DNA of 64,000 bases, taken from contig MU008210.1 of NCBI GenBank assembly GCA_010909165.1, positions 62,001 through 126,000 of the forward strand, read 5' to 3'. Position 1 is the stretch's first letter; each line of letters starts with the position of its first letter. This stretch comes from Anthoceros angustus. Its lineage: Eukaryota > Streptophyta > Anthocerotopsida > Anthocerotales > Anthocerotaceae. Shown here piece after piece: positions 32,054 to 42,060 of the stretch. The position numbers and the translations under genes are program-made. The notes beneath the pieces were generated by a model. The model was given only the letters and a program-made list of their open reading frames with translations, made no database searches and was not told the origin of the DNA.

Positions 32054-32600
32054 CTTGTGTGCACATGTGCGAGTGCAGCATGTGAGATGTTGTCGGCGTG
32101 AGGGTGTTGGCCTTGGAGGCGGTGCCGACGTGCGGCTTCTCATTGTCTGTGGTGTGCGAAGAACTTGAGCCCGCGGTCTTGTGTGGACATGTGCATGCTC
32201 AAGAAATTTGTGAGTCTTGGGCGTGTGAGGTGCTCCGGTGGGTGCCGAGTGCGGCTCCTTTGATCATTCCTTGTGTGCAATGTCACGGTGAAGGACTTGA
32301 GCCTAATGCTCTTGTGTGCACATGTGTAGGTGCTAGGCTTGTGAGGTGGTGGCATTGTGATTTTGTTGGAGTGGGTGCGATGTGACTTCTCCTTGTGTCT
32401 GTTGTAGTGAAGAACTTGAGCACGCTGCGGTCTTGTGTGCACATGTGCGAGTTACGGGGCGTGGTCTTTGGGCGTGTGAGGTCTTGGCCTTGGTGGGTCG
32501 AGTGCGGCTTCTACGATCTGCTCTCCTGTGTGTGGTGTCAGTGAAGAACTTGAGCCGGCTTAATGCAAATGTGTGCACATGTGCGGTATCGGAGTGGGTC
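32054..32600 (+). repeat. Tandem repeat, about 121-133 bp period, about 4.5 units
   Basis: Units are marked by CTTGTGTGCACATGTGCGAG or close variants at about 32054, 32179, 32312, 32433 and 32566. They share GAAGAACTTGAGC and GTGCGGCT further on. The core includes the palindrome GCACATGTGC. Divergence among units is high. Long frames across it (for example 32382-32708) are by-products of the repeat. Confidence 0.85.
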
Positions 32601-32908
32601 TTAGGTGCTCGGTGTTGGAGTGACATGGCTTCCTATGAGGAGGAGACACTAGGCATCTCAAGGAATCAAGCGTGCCCTCAAAAACATGTTGAGCCGCTCA
32701 CGGTGTGAGTCGAGCCTTGGAGGCGGTGCCAAAGTGGGCGTTCCGCTGGTCTTGGCATGAAGGAGACTACAACTTGCGGGTGGAAGGTGGATGTTCGCCA
32801 AAGCAAGTTGCAGCAAGGTTTGAGGAGGCGGTGGGCGGCGGGTGCTTACCCTCTGGTTTGGGGTAACGAGGCGGTAATGATGCTTATGGGTGGAAGGGAT
32901 CGGATAAG
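32601..32908. other. Unassigned stretch
   Basis: Purine-rich sequence without a recognised domain, leading into the ORF at 32909. Confidence 0.35.
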
Positions 32909-33292
32909 TTGTCGGACAAGGGTGGAGAAACATCGACTTGGTTTTCAAGATATCTGACAAGCGAGTTAATCTTGGGGCAAAAGATCCCTAAGTTGATGGC
33001 CATTGGCATCCTTGTTGAGAAAAAGCTGCACAGGTCTTTCAGTTGGCTGGCCTATGCACAGAAAACAAATGAGGTAAAGGCCTCCAAGCATAAGAAATGT
33101 GAGGACATGGAGAAGGAGAAGAAAGTGCACAAGGAGAAGGAGACCCATGGATCACATGGCCCTATGACGAGGTCACAGAGCAAGGGGAAGGGCAAGAAGG
33201 CATGTTGGGCAGTGTCCTCGGACTCGAGGACCTTGGTGATAGGAAACGGTGGCCGGTGGAAGCAAGACGGAGGACTTGCATGCAGGGCGTGA
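32909..33292 (+). CDS. Lys/Ser-rich hypothetical ORF, possible retroelement linker
   Basis: A 127-codon frame. Residues 60-95 are strongly basic (KKCEDMEKEKKVHKEKE) and followed by HGPMTRSQSKGKGKK. A GPMTRSQSKG-type string is familiar from plant gypsy polyproteins, which is the only hint of origin. No LTR or pol domain accompanies it on the plus strand, and copia element C starts only 210 bp to the right. It is treated as an uncertain, possibly decayed fragment. Confidence 0.35.
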   Translation: MSDKGGETSTWFSRYLTSELILGQKIPKLMAIGILVEKKLHRSFSWLAYAQKTNEVKASKHKKCEDMEKEKKVHKEKETHGSHGPMTRSQSKGKGKKACWAVSSDSRTLVIGNGGRWKQDGGLACRA

Positions 33293-33501
33293 GCAGAATG
33301 TATTCAGAAGGAGGTTGATGTCATAGCGGTGAGGAGGGCCGGCATCAGTTCGAGGCGGAGGATGTAGAGCAGGAGGCAGGTGCAATGTCGGGTGGGTTTT
33401 CTTATAGTTTTAGATTCCTGCGGTTTTAAGATTCCTTGTAGTGCTACCCTTAGGTTATGTGGATTTGCTTAGGACCTACAGGACACATCTTGAGCAAAGC
33501 C

Positions 33502-33797
33502 TTAAGACATTTAGCAATGAGCGAGAATCATCGAGAGCTGAAAGCGGGCCTTGCAGCGTGAGAGCACAGAGAAAAGAAGTGATCGTTAAAGGTTCAAAGA
33601 AAGTACATAAACCAAGTGTGTAGAAAAAAGTAACCGCTTATGACCTAACTGAAAACATTATTAAGTTATTATAAACCTGCTTAACCTAATGAAGTGGTAA
33701 TAGGTTTTGGCTACCTAGCCCTAGAAGCAATTAATTAAATAAATTACCCCGAGTTAATAAACCCCGAGTAGGTATGACCTAAAACGGGTTTCCAATA
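33502..33797 (-). repeat. Element C 3' LTR
   Basis: About 296-bp partner of 39251-39520. It ends GGGTTTCCAATA on the plus strand. Shared inner text includes AAGTACATAAACCAAGTGTG and GGCTACCTAGCCCTAG. Ends in element sense are TATTGG...CTTAA, versus CTTTA in the partner. Confidence 0.9.
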
Positions 33798-33808
33798 CGC
33801 CCCCTCAG
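33798..33808 (-). other. Element C polypurine tract
   Basis: CGCCCCCTCAG on the plus strand, a G-rich purine tract in element sense, abutting the 3' LTR. Confidence 0.8.
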
Positions 33809-34239
33809 ACTTACTCGTATAAAAACGGGTGTACACAAGAAACAGGCTTGAAGGCTAGGTTGAAAGGTAGCGCGCCATCTCCAAATTTAGAATCCTTGTC
33901 TCGGGCACTTTCGATGATCAGATGCATACGATGGCGGCTCACTAGAGTTATTTGTAATGCTATATGGATTACGCTCCCGCCTCATTACACAACACAAAGG
34001 GAGAAAGCAGGATCGCGCACCAAAGAGAACTATGAGGCGCTCAGGGGCCGATGGCGATCTTCCAAGAAGAAAAGCGCAGCATCCAGCGTCGAGGCCAGCC
34101 AAGAGCAAGATCGCCATCTTCAAAAGGCGCAACTTTGTTACCACTACACAGCAATGACGGCGAAAGTATATTCACTAGTTTCACGATTAGATTCGCATGA
34201 TGATTCATCCGGTGATTCGATCTGTTGCATGTTGCTTGC

Positions 34240-34870
34240 AGTTGGGCGCCCGGTGATCATGTCGTTACACAGAGGCTGGCGATAAGAGGTGCCCTTCTGC
34301 TTTGGAGGCGATGCTTGAGGCTGAAGTCTTGAAGAAGTTTCTTTGTCGCCCCTCAAGAGAAGTGTTACGTGGCGAGTGAGCCTCGATCTGATCATGTGTT
34401 GTCTTGGGCAGCCCTTTGGTTAGGACATCGACTACATTCGATCTTTGTGTGCACATATTTCAATATGGCGCCCATAGCTACGGCTTGTCTAATAAAATGA
34501 AACTGTATCTCTATGTGTTTAGACCTAGCGTGTAGAATAGGATTAGCTGTGAGTGCGATGGCTGATTGATTATGTACTTTGAAGGCGTAGGTTTGGTGAC
34601 CGGTGGATGCCCTCAAGGTATCCTAGGAGAATTCTCTTAACTGTGATAGGCCCCATATTCGACCGGTTGATGAAAGCGAGGCTCGAAAGACACAGGAAAC
34701 AATGGGCGGGTCCATGGCCAGTAAAGGCGCCTACAGCTCTATAGGAATAAAATGGGCCATGTCCTCTTTTTGAGATTCGATCCTTGGGCAATCCTCGGAG
34801 TTTTCTCAATTTGATACAGTGTTGAAGCAGGTTAAGATCAACTAGGTTAAACTTGGTTAACAATTGTGAT
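34240..34870 (-). pseudogene. Element C RNase H
   Basis: RNase H motifs are spread over three frames. NQSAIALTANPILHARSKHI and EIQFHFIRQAVAMG are in 34392-34616. The end block VVDVLTKGLPKTTHD is in 34265-34456. The preceding block (ITVKRILLGYLEGI) is in 34570-34863. These match element B's RNase H closely. About 430 bp of 3' untranslated sequence follows to the polypurine tract. Confidence 0.88.
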
Positions 34871-35700
34871 GAAATGAGGACGATGTATTGTAACCTTTAT
34901 GCACTCGGATCAAAGAAAGCTGGATCCCTAAAGGCAAATTTAAGGGTCCCACATCGTCATGTCCCATTCTTGGGATAAGGCTTGCTTGATTTCTTGCGAG
35001 ATCCTGCTCATCCATGGCGAAGAGGAAGTTATCATCAGCGTAAGTGCTATAATGCATATCAGTTTTCTCTTCAAAACATATCGCTCATCGTCAAGAGGTT
35101 CGAAATCCAAAGCCTTCAACTTTTCCTTCGTGCATTCCAAACGTGCAGTTGTTTTAGTCCATAGAGAGACTTTTGACTCACATACCTTGTCTTTGTCAAT
35201 GATGTACCCTTGAGGTTGGTGCATGAAAATAATCTCGTCAAAGGCCGTTCAAAAGGCCGTCTTGACATCCATTTGATGGACCAAAACTTGGCCCTTGCAT
35301 AGCGATAATATTCTCATTGAGGTAGGTTTTCGTGGATCAAACGTTTCGTTATAGTCCGACCCTTGAATCTGGGTATAGCCCCTTCTAATCGGGCTTTATA
35401 GCGAGCCCGATCCATCGGGTTCAATTTCAATTTAAATACCCACTTAGAGGTAATTGCTTTCCTTAGTGGTAGGTCCACTAATTTCCGGTTCCATTTGATA
35501 TCAAGCTGTATTAGAATCAATTGCCTTTTGCCATTCAGCTTGTGGGCTGACAATGCTTCACGGTATGTAGCAGTGTGTATCGGTGGTTCCATGATTGTGG
35601 AGGCAACAGGCTGGCCGCAAGACTTGAGCGTGGTGCATTGGTGGTTGATTCTCATGGGACCTAGAGGCGAGGGTATCACCGAGTTGATAGGGTGGATTGA
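34871..35700 (-). pseudogene. Element C reverse transcriptase
   Basis: Copia RT in several frames. The N-terminal part at 35314-35679 has TYREALSAHKLNGKRQ and ITSKWVFKLKLNPMDRARYK. The middle has MHQPQGYIIDKDKVCES. The palm is at 34857-35224 with VLKRKLICIIAL. The catalytic block reads YADDNFLFAMDEQ in one frame, so the usual YVDD is YADD here, an altered residue next to the catalytic aspartates. Several small deletions break the fold, and it is non-functional as written. Confidence 0.88.
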
Positions 35701-35812
35701 GCCATTAGGATGGAGGCGATGTGCTGGCTGACCTTCTCAAAGGTATGGTGTCTTGCACTAAATCTAAATCGATCGGGTCTAGAGGTTCTTTGGTTGACAA
35801 ATTGATTCGAGT

Positions 35813-36900
35813 TCATCTAAAATGTCCGGATCTAAATCGTCTAGAATAGGAATTGGGGCTGGTGCTAGAGGTGCTACATGTTGACCTGCAGGGGCTGGTG
35901 CGGCTACTAGGGAGGTTGAATAGTCGCTGATGCTTGCTACATCGGTGTATAGCATCTAGAGGGATGTCTGGAATGAAAGTAACAGTGTCAATATGTTCTG
36001 TATCATCTGCAGCTGAATTTATTGATGTGTGTCCAAAAGCTGATGGTTCAGACAAGGGCATATGACTTGAAATAGACTGAAGATGTCGTGCAAGGATGAA
36101 GCTTTCATTAAAACTGACGCTGCGAGCCAAAGTTAACTGCCTGGTGTAGGGATTGTATAATTTGTATCCCTTTGACTGTTCTGAATATCCAACAAAAACA
36201 TGTTTGGTTGCACGGTTGTCCATCTTGCCGCTTATCTTTTGGGATATATGCATAAGCTGCTGCACCGAAAGTTCGAAGATGACTGATTCTGGGCTTATGC
36301 CCACTCCATCTTTCAAAAGGTGTATAGGAAAATAAAGGCCGAGGAAGCCTATTGCGGACATAATTAACGGGCGTCGCCTCACCAATAACCTCGAGTGAGG
36401 CCGACAAGTGATAGTGTTGCTCGGGACCCGTTCCTAACGTCTGTTATATCTTTCCGCATAGGAATTTTGGGCGGATGAAAGGGACAGAAGCTGGTGGATA
36501 ATGCCATGCTTGGCGTAGGTAGCCCGAATCGACTCAAATATTCTTTTGCATTATCATCGCTTCTTAACTACTTGTCCGATTTGCTTTTCAGCCATCCGAG
36601 GATATAGTCTAAGAACTTCTCATATGTTTGATGTCTATTGTGCAGAAAATAGATGCAGCAATAGTGACTCCATTCGTCTAAAAATGTCAGGAAATAAATT
36701 GCTCCACCAAAGGAGACTGTCGACATAGGTCCGCATATGTCGGTATGAATTACGTCCAAGAGTCCGGCAGCCTTGGTTGGCTGAGGATCAGCATATGGCA
36801 GCTGCGCCATTTTACCTACTTGGCAGTTCTCACAAAAGAGATGATCAGGTACTTTGAAAGATATAGGGTCCTTATACAATTCAGGCTTATTTACAAGTAT
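35813..36900 (-). pseudogene. Element C integrase
   Basis: The zinc-binding pre-integrase and core begin in 36568-36879. It reads LFCENCQVGKMAQLPY, then KAAGLLDVIHTDICGPM and LTFLDEWSHYCCIYFL. The catalytic first Asp is present in IHTDICGP. The second Asp block is broken near 36540. The C-terminal KHVFVGYSEQSKGYKLYNPY and FNESFILARHLQS are in 35813-36385. Confidence 0.9.
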
Positions 36901-36950
36901 CGATGTATGTTATGCTTGGATAGAGCCGGCTGTGCCATAAAATACTTTGT

Positions 36951-37709
36951 CTACATCGGACGTGAATCTACAACCATGGCTCTAGATTCTCTGGAGGTCA
37001 GCTCAAAACGATACAAATCATTGAAAGTGACACCCATTCCAAGGACAATTGAGGGATGTTCTGCAGATGTAACATAGCAACCTGAGGGTGTAAAATTCAC
37101 TTGCAGAGCATGATCTGAAATAAGCTTACGGACTGATAAGAGATTTTTCGTCATGCTCGGTACATGCAGAACTTCCTTCAGATGGACCTCCTGTCCAGCA
37201 TTTAACGCCAGCACCACTGTTCCACATCCGGCGATTGATAGACCACTATCGTCTCCCAGCAAGACGAACTGATTAGTTGGAGCATCCAAATAGGTAATAA
37301 ACTTGTCTCTAGACTGGCATATGTGATTCGTCGCACCGGAGTCGAGAAACCACATGTTTGCATCAGCTTTGGTTAAAGATAGGCAAATTGCAAGGATAGT
37401 TGGTGGTTTAATGCCTTGTGTGTTGCTTGATCCAGTCCACGGCATGTGATTCTGCTCGAGGAGGGCTTCACGCCGGGGCTCACGGCACGCTTCTTCGACA
37501 TTCACTTTCAAAATGCCACAGTCCAGGCACGGGCAAGTTCCCTTTGTCTTCCTCTGCTGTTGGGGATAAGATGGGGATGTGTAAGGTCTCCTTGGACCGC
37601 TGGTGGCACAGAGGCCACGTCCCCTACCTCTCTCGAGGTAAAGAGAACTTGTGTTGAATGTTGTTGCCCCTTCCTGCTGCGATCTGCCGACTCTTCTTGA
37701 GCAATGCAC
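36951..37709 (-). pseudogene. Element C nucleocapsid end and aspartic protease
   Basis: A 252-codon frame spans a decayed zinc knuckle and an apparently intact copia protease. Its active site is MWFLDSGATNHICQS with an unbroken D-S-G-A. It is followed by QFVLLGDDSGLSIAGCG, HLKEVLHVPSMTKNLLSV and LGMGVTFNDLYRFEL, which leads into the pre-integrase. It is the only protease in the window with a readable catalytic triad. The knuckle has lost the standard spacing (CPCLDCGILKVN). Confidence 0.92.
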
Positions 37710-38300
37710 CGATTACCTCTGAAAGTGTAATGGCGGGTGGTGCCCCTGCTGATGTTGATTGGATAGCTTGTCTTATAATTGAATTTTGTGAGCTAACAAA
37801 AGCTCTGTAACTAGGTGGGAGAGATGTTAAGAGAATTATTGCAGCACTGCGGAATATCGGTTCCGCAAGAGGAGAGTTTCGCCCTCAAGGTACGAAACTT
37901 ATGAACATGGTGTTCCACACTATCAGAGTCTTTCATCCTAAGTGCATAGAAAAGCCTTGTTGCGTTCATCAAGGACATAGAGTCCTTTGAAGCAAACATA
38001 TTTTTGAATACTGCCCACACTGCAGCTGACGTGCTCTGTCCCTGAGTGTGCTGAACCATATTTTTATCCAAAGCTGTGAGGATAATGCTCCTTGCCCTTT
38101 TATCCTGTTTGTTCCAGATGGATAATTTATCGGCATCTGTTGTCTTGGCGACTTTCCCAAGTACCATCTCCATGAGATCGTGCTCCTCGAGTAATGCTGT
38201 AATTCGCATCTCCCAAACTGGGTAATCCATTCCATTAAAACGATCTCTGTCTTTGAAGTCGATTTTGTGGTGTTGTTAATGATGGTGTTGGATGGTGTAC
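37710..38300 (-). pseudogene. Element C gag
   Basis: Frame 37811-38230 contains DYPVWEMRITALLEEHDLME, NKQDKRARSIILTALDKNM and LFYALRMKDSDSVEHHVHKF, the same capsid motifs as element B. The start codon is not certain because the N-terminal Gly/Pro-rich segment near 38300-38360 is frameshifted. A break at 37860 separates it from the following ITLSEVIGALL-like segment near 37700. Confidence 0.9.
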
Positions 38301-39238
38301 CAAAACCACCTCGCCACCACCACCGACCGCCTCCACCGCCTCCTCCAACTCGACATGCGTGTGTTGATGTATGTGATGCCTAGAGGGTTATGACGACGTG
38401 GATAACGGGGTAATCTATGTGGTGGTGACCACGCATATGGTAGGACTACACCTACCTACAACTATCGTGGATTAGAGGGCCTAGGGTCTTCCTAAACAAG
38501 CTGAAATAGATTCTAAAATCATTCTGATTCGGGATAATCATTAAACCAAAAATTGGATCATAGCAGGATACATCTAGGTTCTTGAGTCTTGTATCGATGT
38601 CGTCAATTAAAGCTCGAATTTTGCTGTTAATTGTAGCAATTTAAGTTCAAGATCTTGGTTGTGCACTAATGCATGCTATGTCCTTCCTATGTTGTATCGT
38701 GATATGATTGGTCCTCTATTAATGCTATCCGAAATTTCAAGTCTCGAAGTTCATGTGGGGAAATGTGAGACATCGTGAGGTGAATGGAGATGGACGGCCA
38801 ATTGGCGTGTTGGCCTAGGGAATTGATCTGCTGAGAGAAAATTAAGGCATGCTTGGGACAATAGGCAGTGCATGATAACTGACTGTACATAAAAGGCGGT
38901 TTGTTCTTCTTCCTCCCTGTCATGTTGATTTAAGAAAATACATTATTGTGCCTTGCGACGCTTCCATTTCTTGAGTGCTTGCCAATGTTGTCTCAAAAGG
39001 GTTCTATAATTCTCCTTCTGGTCCCTCTGTCCGGTCTTGATGTGGTGGATTCCACCAGGGGCATGGTGGTTGGACACATCCATTAATCGCGATTAGCACA
39101 CCAAATTCAGTTGATTGAAATAGGGATTGCAATGACTTGAGTTGAGAAGCGGCTGCCTTTTATATTTCGGGGCCTCCATTTGGTGGTGCATAGGACCATA
39201 AGCGAGGCGTTTGTTGCCATAAGGCATGATCGCTCCAT
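38301..39238 (-). other. Element C leader
   Basis: About 0.9 kb between gag and the primer site without recognised domains. Short frames such as 38687-38923 are not supported. Confidence 0.55.
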
Positions 39239-39250
39239 GGCTCGATACCA
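39239..39250 (-). other. Element C primer-binding site (tRNA-iMet type)
   Basis: TGGTATCGAGCC in element sense, directly after the 5' LTR. It is the same one-base-short variant seen in A and B. Confidence 0.85.
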
Positions 39251-39520
39251 TAAAGACATTTAGCAATGAGCGAGAATCATCCGAGGGCGGGTGACGTGGA
39301 GCAATACGAGAAAGAAGTGATCGTTAAAGGTTCAATGAAAGTACATAAACCAAGTGTGTAGAAAAATGGCAGCCTATGACCTAGCGAAAACATTATTAAG
39401 TTATTATAAACCTGCTTAACCTAATGAAAAGGTAATAGGTTTTGGCTACCTAGCCCTAGAAGCAATTAATTAAATATTAATAAACCCCGAGTAGGTATGA
39501 CCTAAAACGGGTTTCCAATA
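39251..39520 (-). repeat. Element C 5' LTR
   Basis: 270-bp partner of 33502-33797, beginning TAAAGACATTTAGC on the plus strand and ending TTTCCAATA. It is about 26 bp shorter than its partner through several internal deletions. Confidence 0.9.
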
Positions 39521-39990
39521 AACTGCTCATTTGGAAGGGTTTGTTCCCTGGTTTTCGCATCCATAACGTTTAACAGGTTTGAGCTTGATTTATGTGAGCT
39601 TGCTCTTATTGATTGCATAGAGGGAGCAACAAGCTTGACAAGTTCTTTGCTGGTCTTGACTTAGCCTCAGTCTTGTAAACTTCACTTACAAGCTGCTTGC
39701 TAGCTATGCTGTTGTGAGCTTGGTGTTTTACGTGGATTCGAGATAGACTCTTGCGGTAGCTCAATTGTGAGATTCTTCACGGGAGGAGGGAGGGAGAGGG
39801 GCCTCATGGGCATTGAGCATCTATACGTGCGATTTGGCGGGGGCCTTGGGCACATCAACACCTAGTGGTGTCTTCTCATGTTGTCATATGCATGTAGTAT
39901 GTGCTTGTCATGTCGTCCTCCTTTGTGCGATCCGTCATGCATGGCGGGTGGTGATCTGGTGGCGTCACGGAGTGTGGTATTCTGCAGGTG
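39521..39990. other. Unassigned stretch
   Basis: Sequence with repeated GAGCTTG and CTTGCT words but no domain, RNA gene or transposon end. Confidence 0.4.
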
Positions 39991-40480
39991 GAAGTAAGTG
40001 CGGCATTGTTCATCTTGTCATCATGTCACGTTAATACTGTACATTTGTTCATGTTGTCATCGTGTCACGTTGTGACTGTAGGCATCTGTTCATGCTCTCA
40101 TCATGTCACGTTGTGCACTGTAGGCATCTGTTCATGCTCTCATCATATCACGTTGTGCGTGGGCAATTGTTCATCTTTGTCATCATGTCACTTTATGCAC
40201 TTGTGGGCATTTGTTCATGCTGTCATCATGTCACGTTGGGCACCTGTGGGCATTTGTTCATGCTGTCATCATGTCACGTTGTGCACCTGTGGGCATTTCT
40301 CCTGCCGTTATGTTGTCATGCGGTGGACATCTTAACAATTACTGATGCCATTGTTATTATGTCACATTGTGGACACACGGGCAGCTAGTCATGCTGGCAT
40401 TCTGTCACATTTTTGGACATGTGGGCACTTTCTCATGTTGTCTTCTTGGGTGGCATGGTGGACATGTTAGCATTTCCTCA
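39991..40480 (+). repeat. Tandem repeat, about 43-bp period, about 10 units
   Basis: The unit approximates TTTGTTCATGCTGTCATCAT followed by GTCACGTTGTGCACCTGTGGGCA. The clearest units start near 40044, 40087, 40129, 40210 and 40253 (spacing 42-43). Units at both ends are more diverged. Because 43 is not a multiple of 3, the 115-codon Cys/His-rich frame over it is not a genuine repeat protein. Confidence 0.9.
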
Positions 40481-40872
40481 AGTTGTCGTGTGCACACTTG
40501 TTTTACGTGTGTAAGTGGGATGCGGCTAGGTTGCACAAGATCAAAAGCATGGCCCGGTGGAAGAAACATGAGTGTGCAGCAGGAGGAGGTTAATACTCGA
40601 ACCCCTTTCGGTGTTGAGAACCCCTTTGGCGAAAATCACTCGGTATCTAAATCATAAAGCCATCACGGTCTCGACAATGGACCATTCTTGGCCCCTGACT
40701 AAGTCATGAACAACACAATTGAGGCATACACGGCGACAGGTGCGGTGCGCGGCTGGCGGCGCTGGATGAAGCCATGATGGAAGAGGGCGTTTTAAATGTG
40801 CACTTGCAAAATGGCACCGATAGACACATGGCATAATGAAGTTTATACGGAATCCTAATACATTGGATCCGG

Positions 40873-42060
40873 TTACTCATGCGGGCTATTCTGGGTCTCA
40901 ACTGGGCCCTGAACAGAAGCAGAATCTAAAACTACAGCTAGGTTTCGCATACGCTCCAGTTCTTCTTCGTCAAAACTGTCATTCTCACCCAAAGCGTTGT
41001 CATCGTTGTTAACCTCCGCGCTTGGACCTGTCGACGACGTGGGAGGTTGCCATATGGTATCCAGCGTTTGCTGTCCTTCCTCCAACAATTCGCCCGTTCT
41101 GGTCTTCATCCTCCTGGCACTCAAAGAAACAACTTGGGCCTTTGAACAATCCTTTTCACTTATACAAACCTCCTTTGCCCAGAACTGCGAAGGGCCTTTG
41201 CGATGGGGCTCGAAGGTAAGCTCTTCTTCAGCATCCGGGAGAACCTCGTATCCGTGGATGCTGGGGATGTATCCGACACCGTAAGTGCCTTGATGGCGTC
41301 GGTTTCTTCCACAAAGGTAATAGTTGTGCCACTTCCCGAGCGTCCACCACCCAGTCTCCTTCTTTTGAGAAGGTCTTGATCAATTTCATCATCAGCCCAA
41401 GAGGCCTTTGGTATGGGCATACCACCAACTTGTCATGGGACAAGTACACCTTCTTTACCACATGTCATGTGTCCTATGACGGACCTCCCATTGTTAAAAG
41501 TGCCATGCATGGCATTCGGCATCATCGACTCGATCCTTTGAACACCCATCTTTCAAGCCCCATCAAGCGGTCACATACTCCACGTTTCAAATCCGCCCCT
41601 ATCATTGCTCATGTTAGTTTTATCCCACGAAGACACCGGGCCACCCTTCTTACACCACTGCGCATCGATTCCCGTCTTGTGTGGGCTTCCTCCACTCCAT
41701 GCATGACAATCATGCGGAAGTCTTGTAGTTTTCTCATGGCTGAAGCCATACTCAACATAGTGGCATCCATCCGTTTGTCCATAGGCCCAATATCAAAGCC
41801 TCAGGCACATCCATGACTAAGTGTACCTCCTCACCCGAAGGTACCGCATCTCAAAATATCTCGCTTCTCCACTTGGTAATGAACCTCCTTCTCGATCAGG
41901 AATGTAAAATGTGCAGCCCTTCATGAAGATCTGTCGCCACGCTCGTCTTCCAAACTCTTCCAATTATTGATCTCGAAAATGAAATTCTTAAAGTCCTCCG
42001 GCATTTTACGCAAGTTATATCCTTCAATTCTTTGCAGGGCAAAACGATAAGTGCATATCA
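40873..42060 (-). pseudogene. Decayed DNA methyltransferase-like domain (amino-MTase class) with acidic C-terminal tail
   Basis: The minus strand, read across frame breaks, shows the order of an N4-cytosine/N6-adenine DNA methyltransferase. A DVPEAL..MDKRMDATMLSM block at about 41815-41760 sits where DPPY would stand. RMIVMHGVEEAH and WCKKGGPVSSWDKTNMSND follow. Next is CPYQRPLGLMMKLIKTFSKE, then GDWVVD (41342-41359), joined after a frame slip to GSGTT (41322-41340). This forms the SAM-binding motif I of the kind D-x-F/A-x-G-S-G-T-T. FVEETD and TDTRFSRMLKK follow. An acidic tail ends with a stop at 40873. Family and target base are inferred from these motifs only. Confidence 0.5.

Larger units (their letters stand above)
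33502..39520 (-). mobile_element. Copia element C (6.0 kb)
   Basis: A minus-strand Ty1/copia element with LTRs 33502-33797 and 39251-39520, a primer site, a polypurine tract, and all domains in the canonical copia order. It is closely related in protein sequence to element B: both share the GDDSGL protease loop, KAAGLL..IHTD/HSD integrase and similar LTR ends. No clear 5-bp target duplication could be matched (flanks AAGCC and AACTG). That suggests mutation or rearrangement at an edge. Frameshifts occur in every domain. Confidence 0.92.

Noticed and set aside
33502-39520. 5-bp target duplication for element C
   Set aside because: Flanks AAGCC (left) and AACTG (right) do not match, and shifting the ends by one or two bases does not help. 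I do not claim one.
39988-40335. 115-codon Cys/His-rich repeat frame
   Set aside because: It runs over a 43-bp tandem repeat whose period is not a multiple of three, so the peptide motif drifts between frames. It is a by-product of the DNA repeat.
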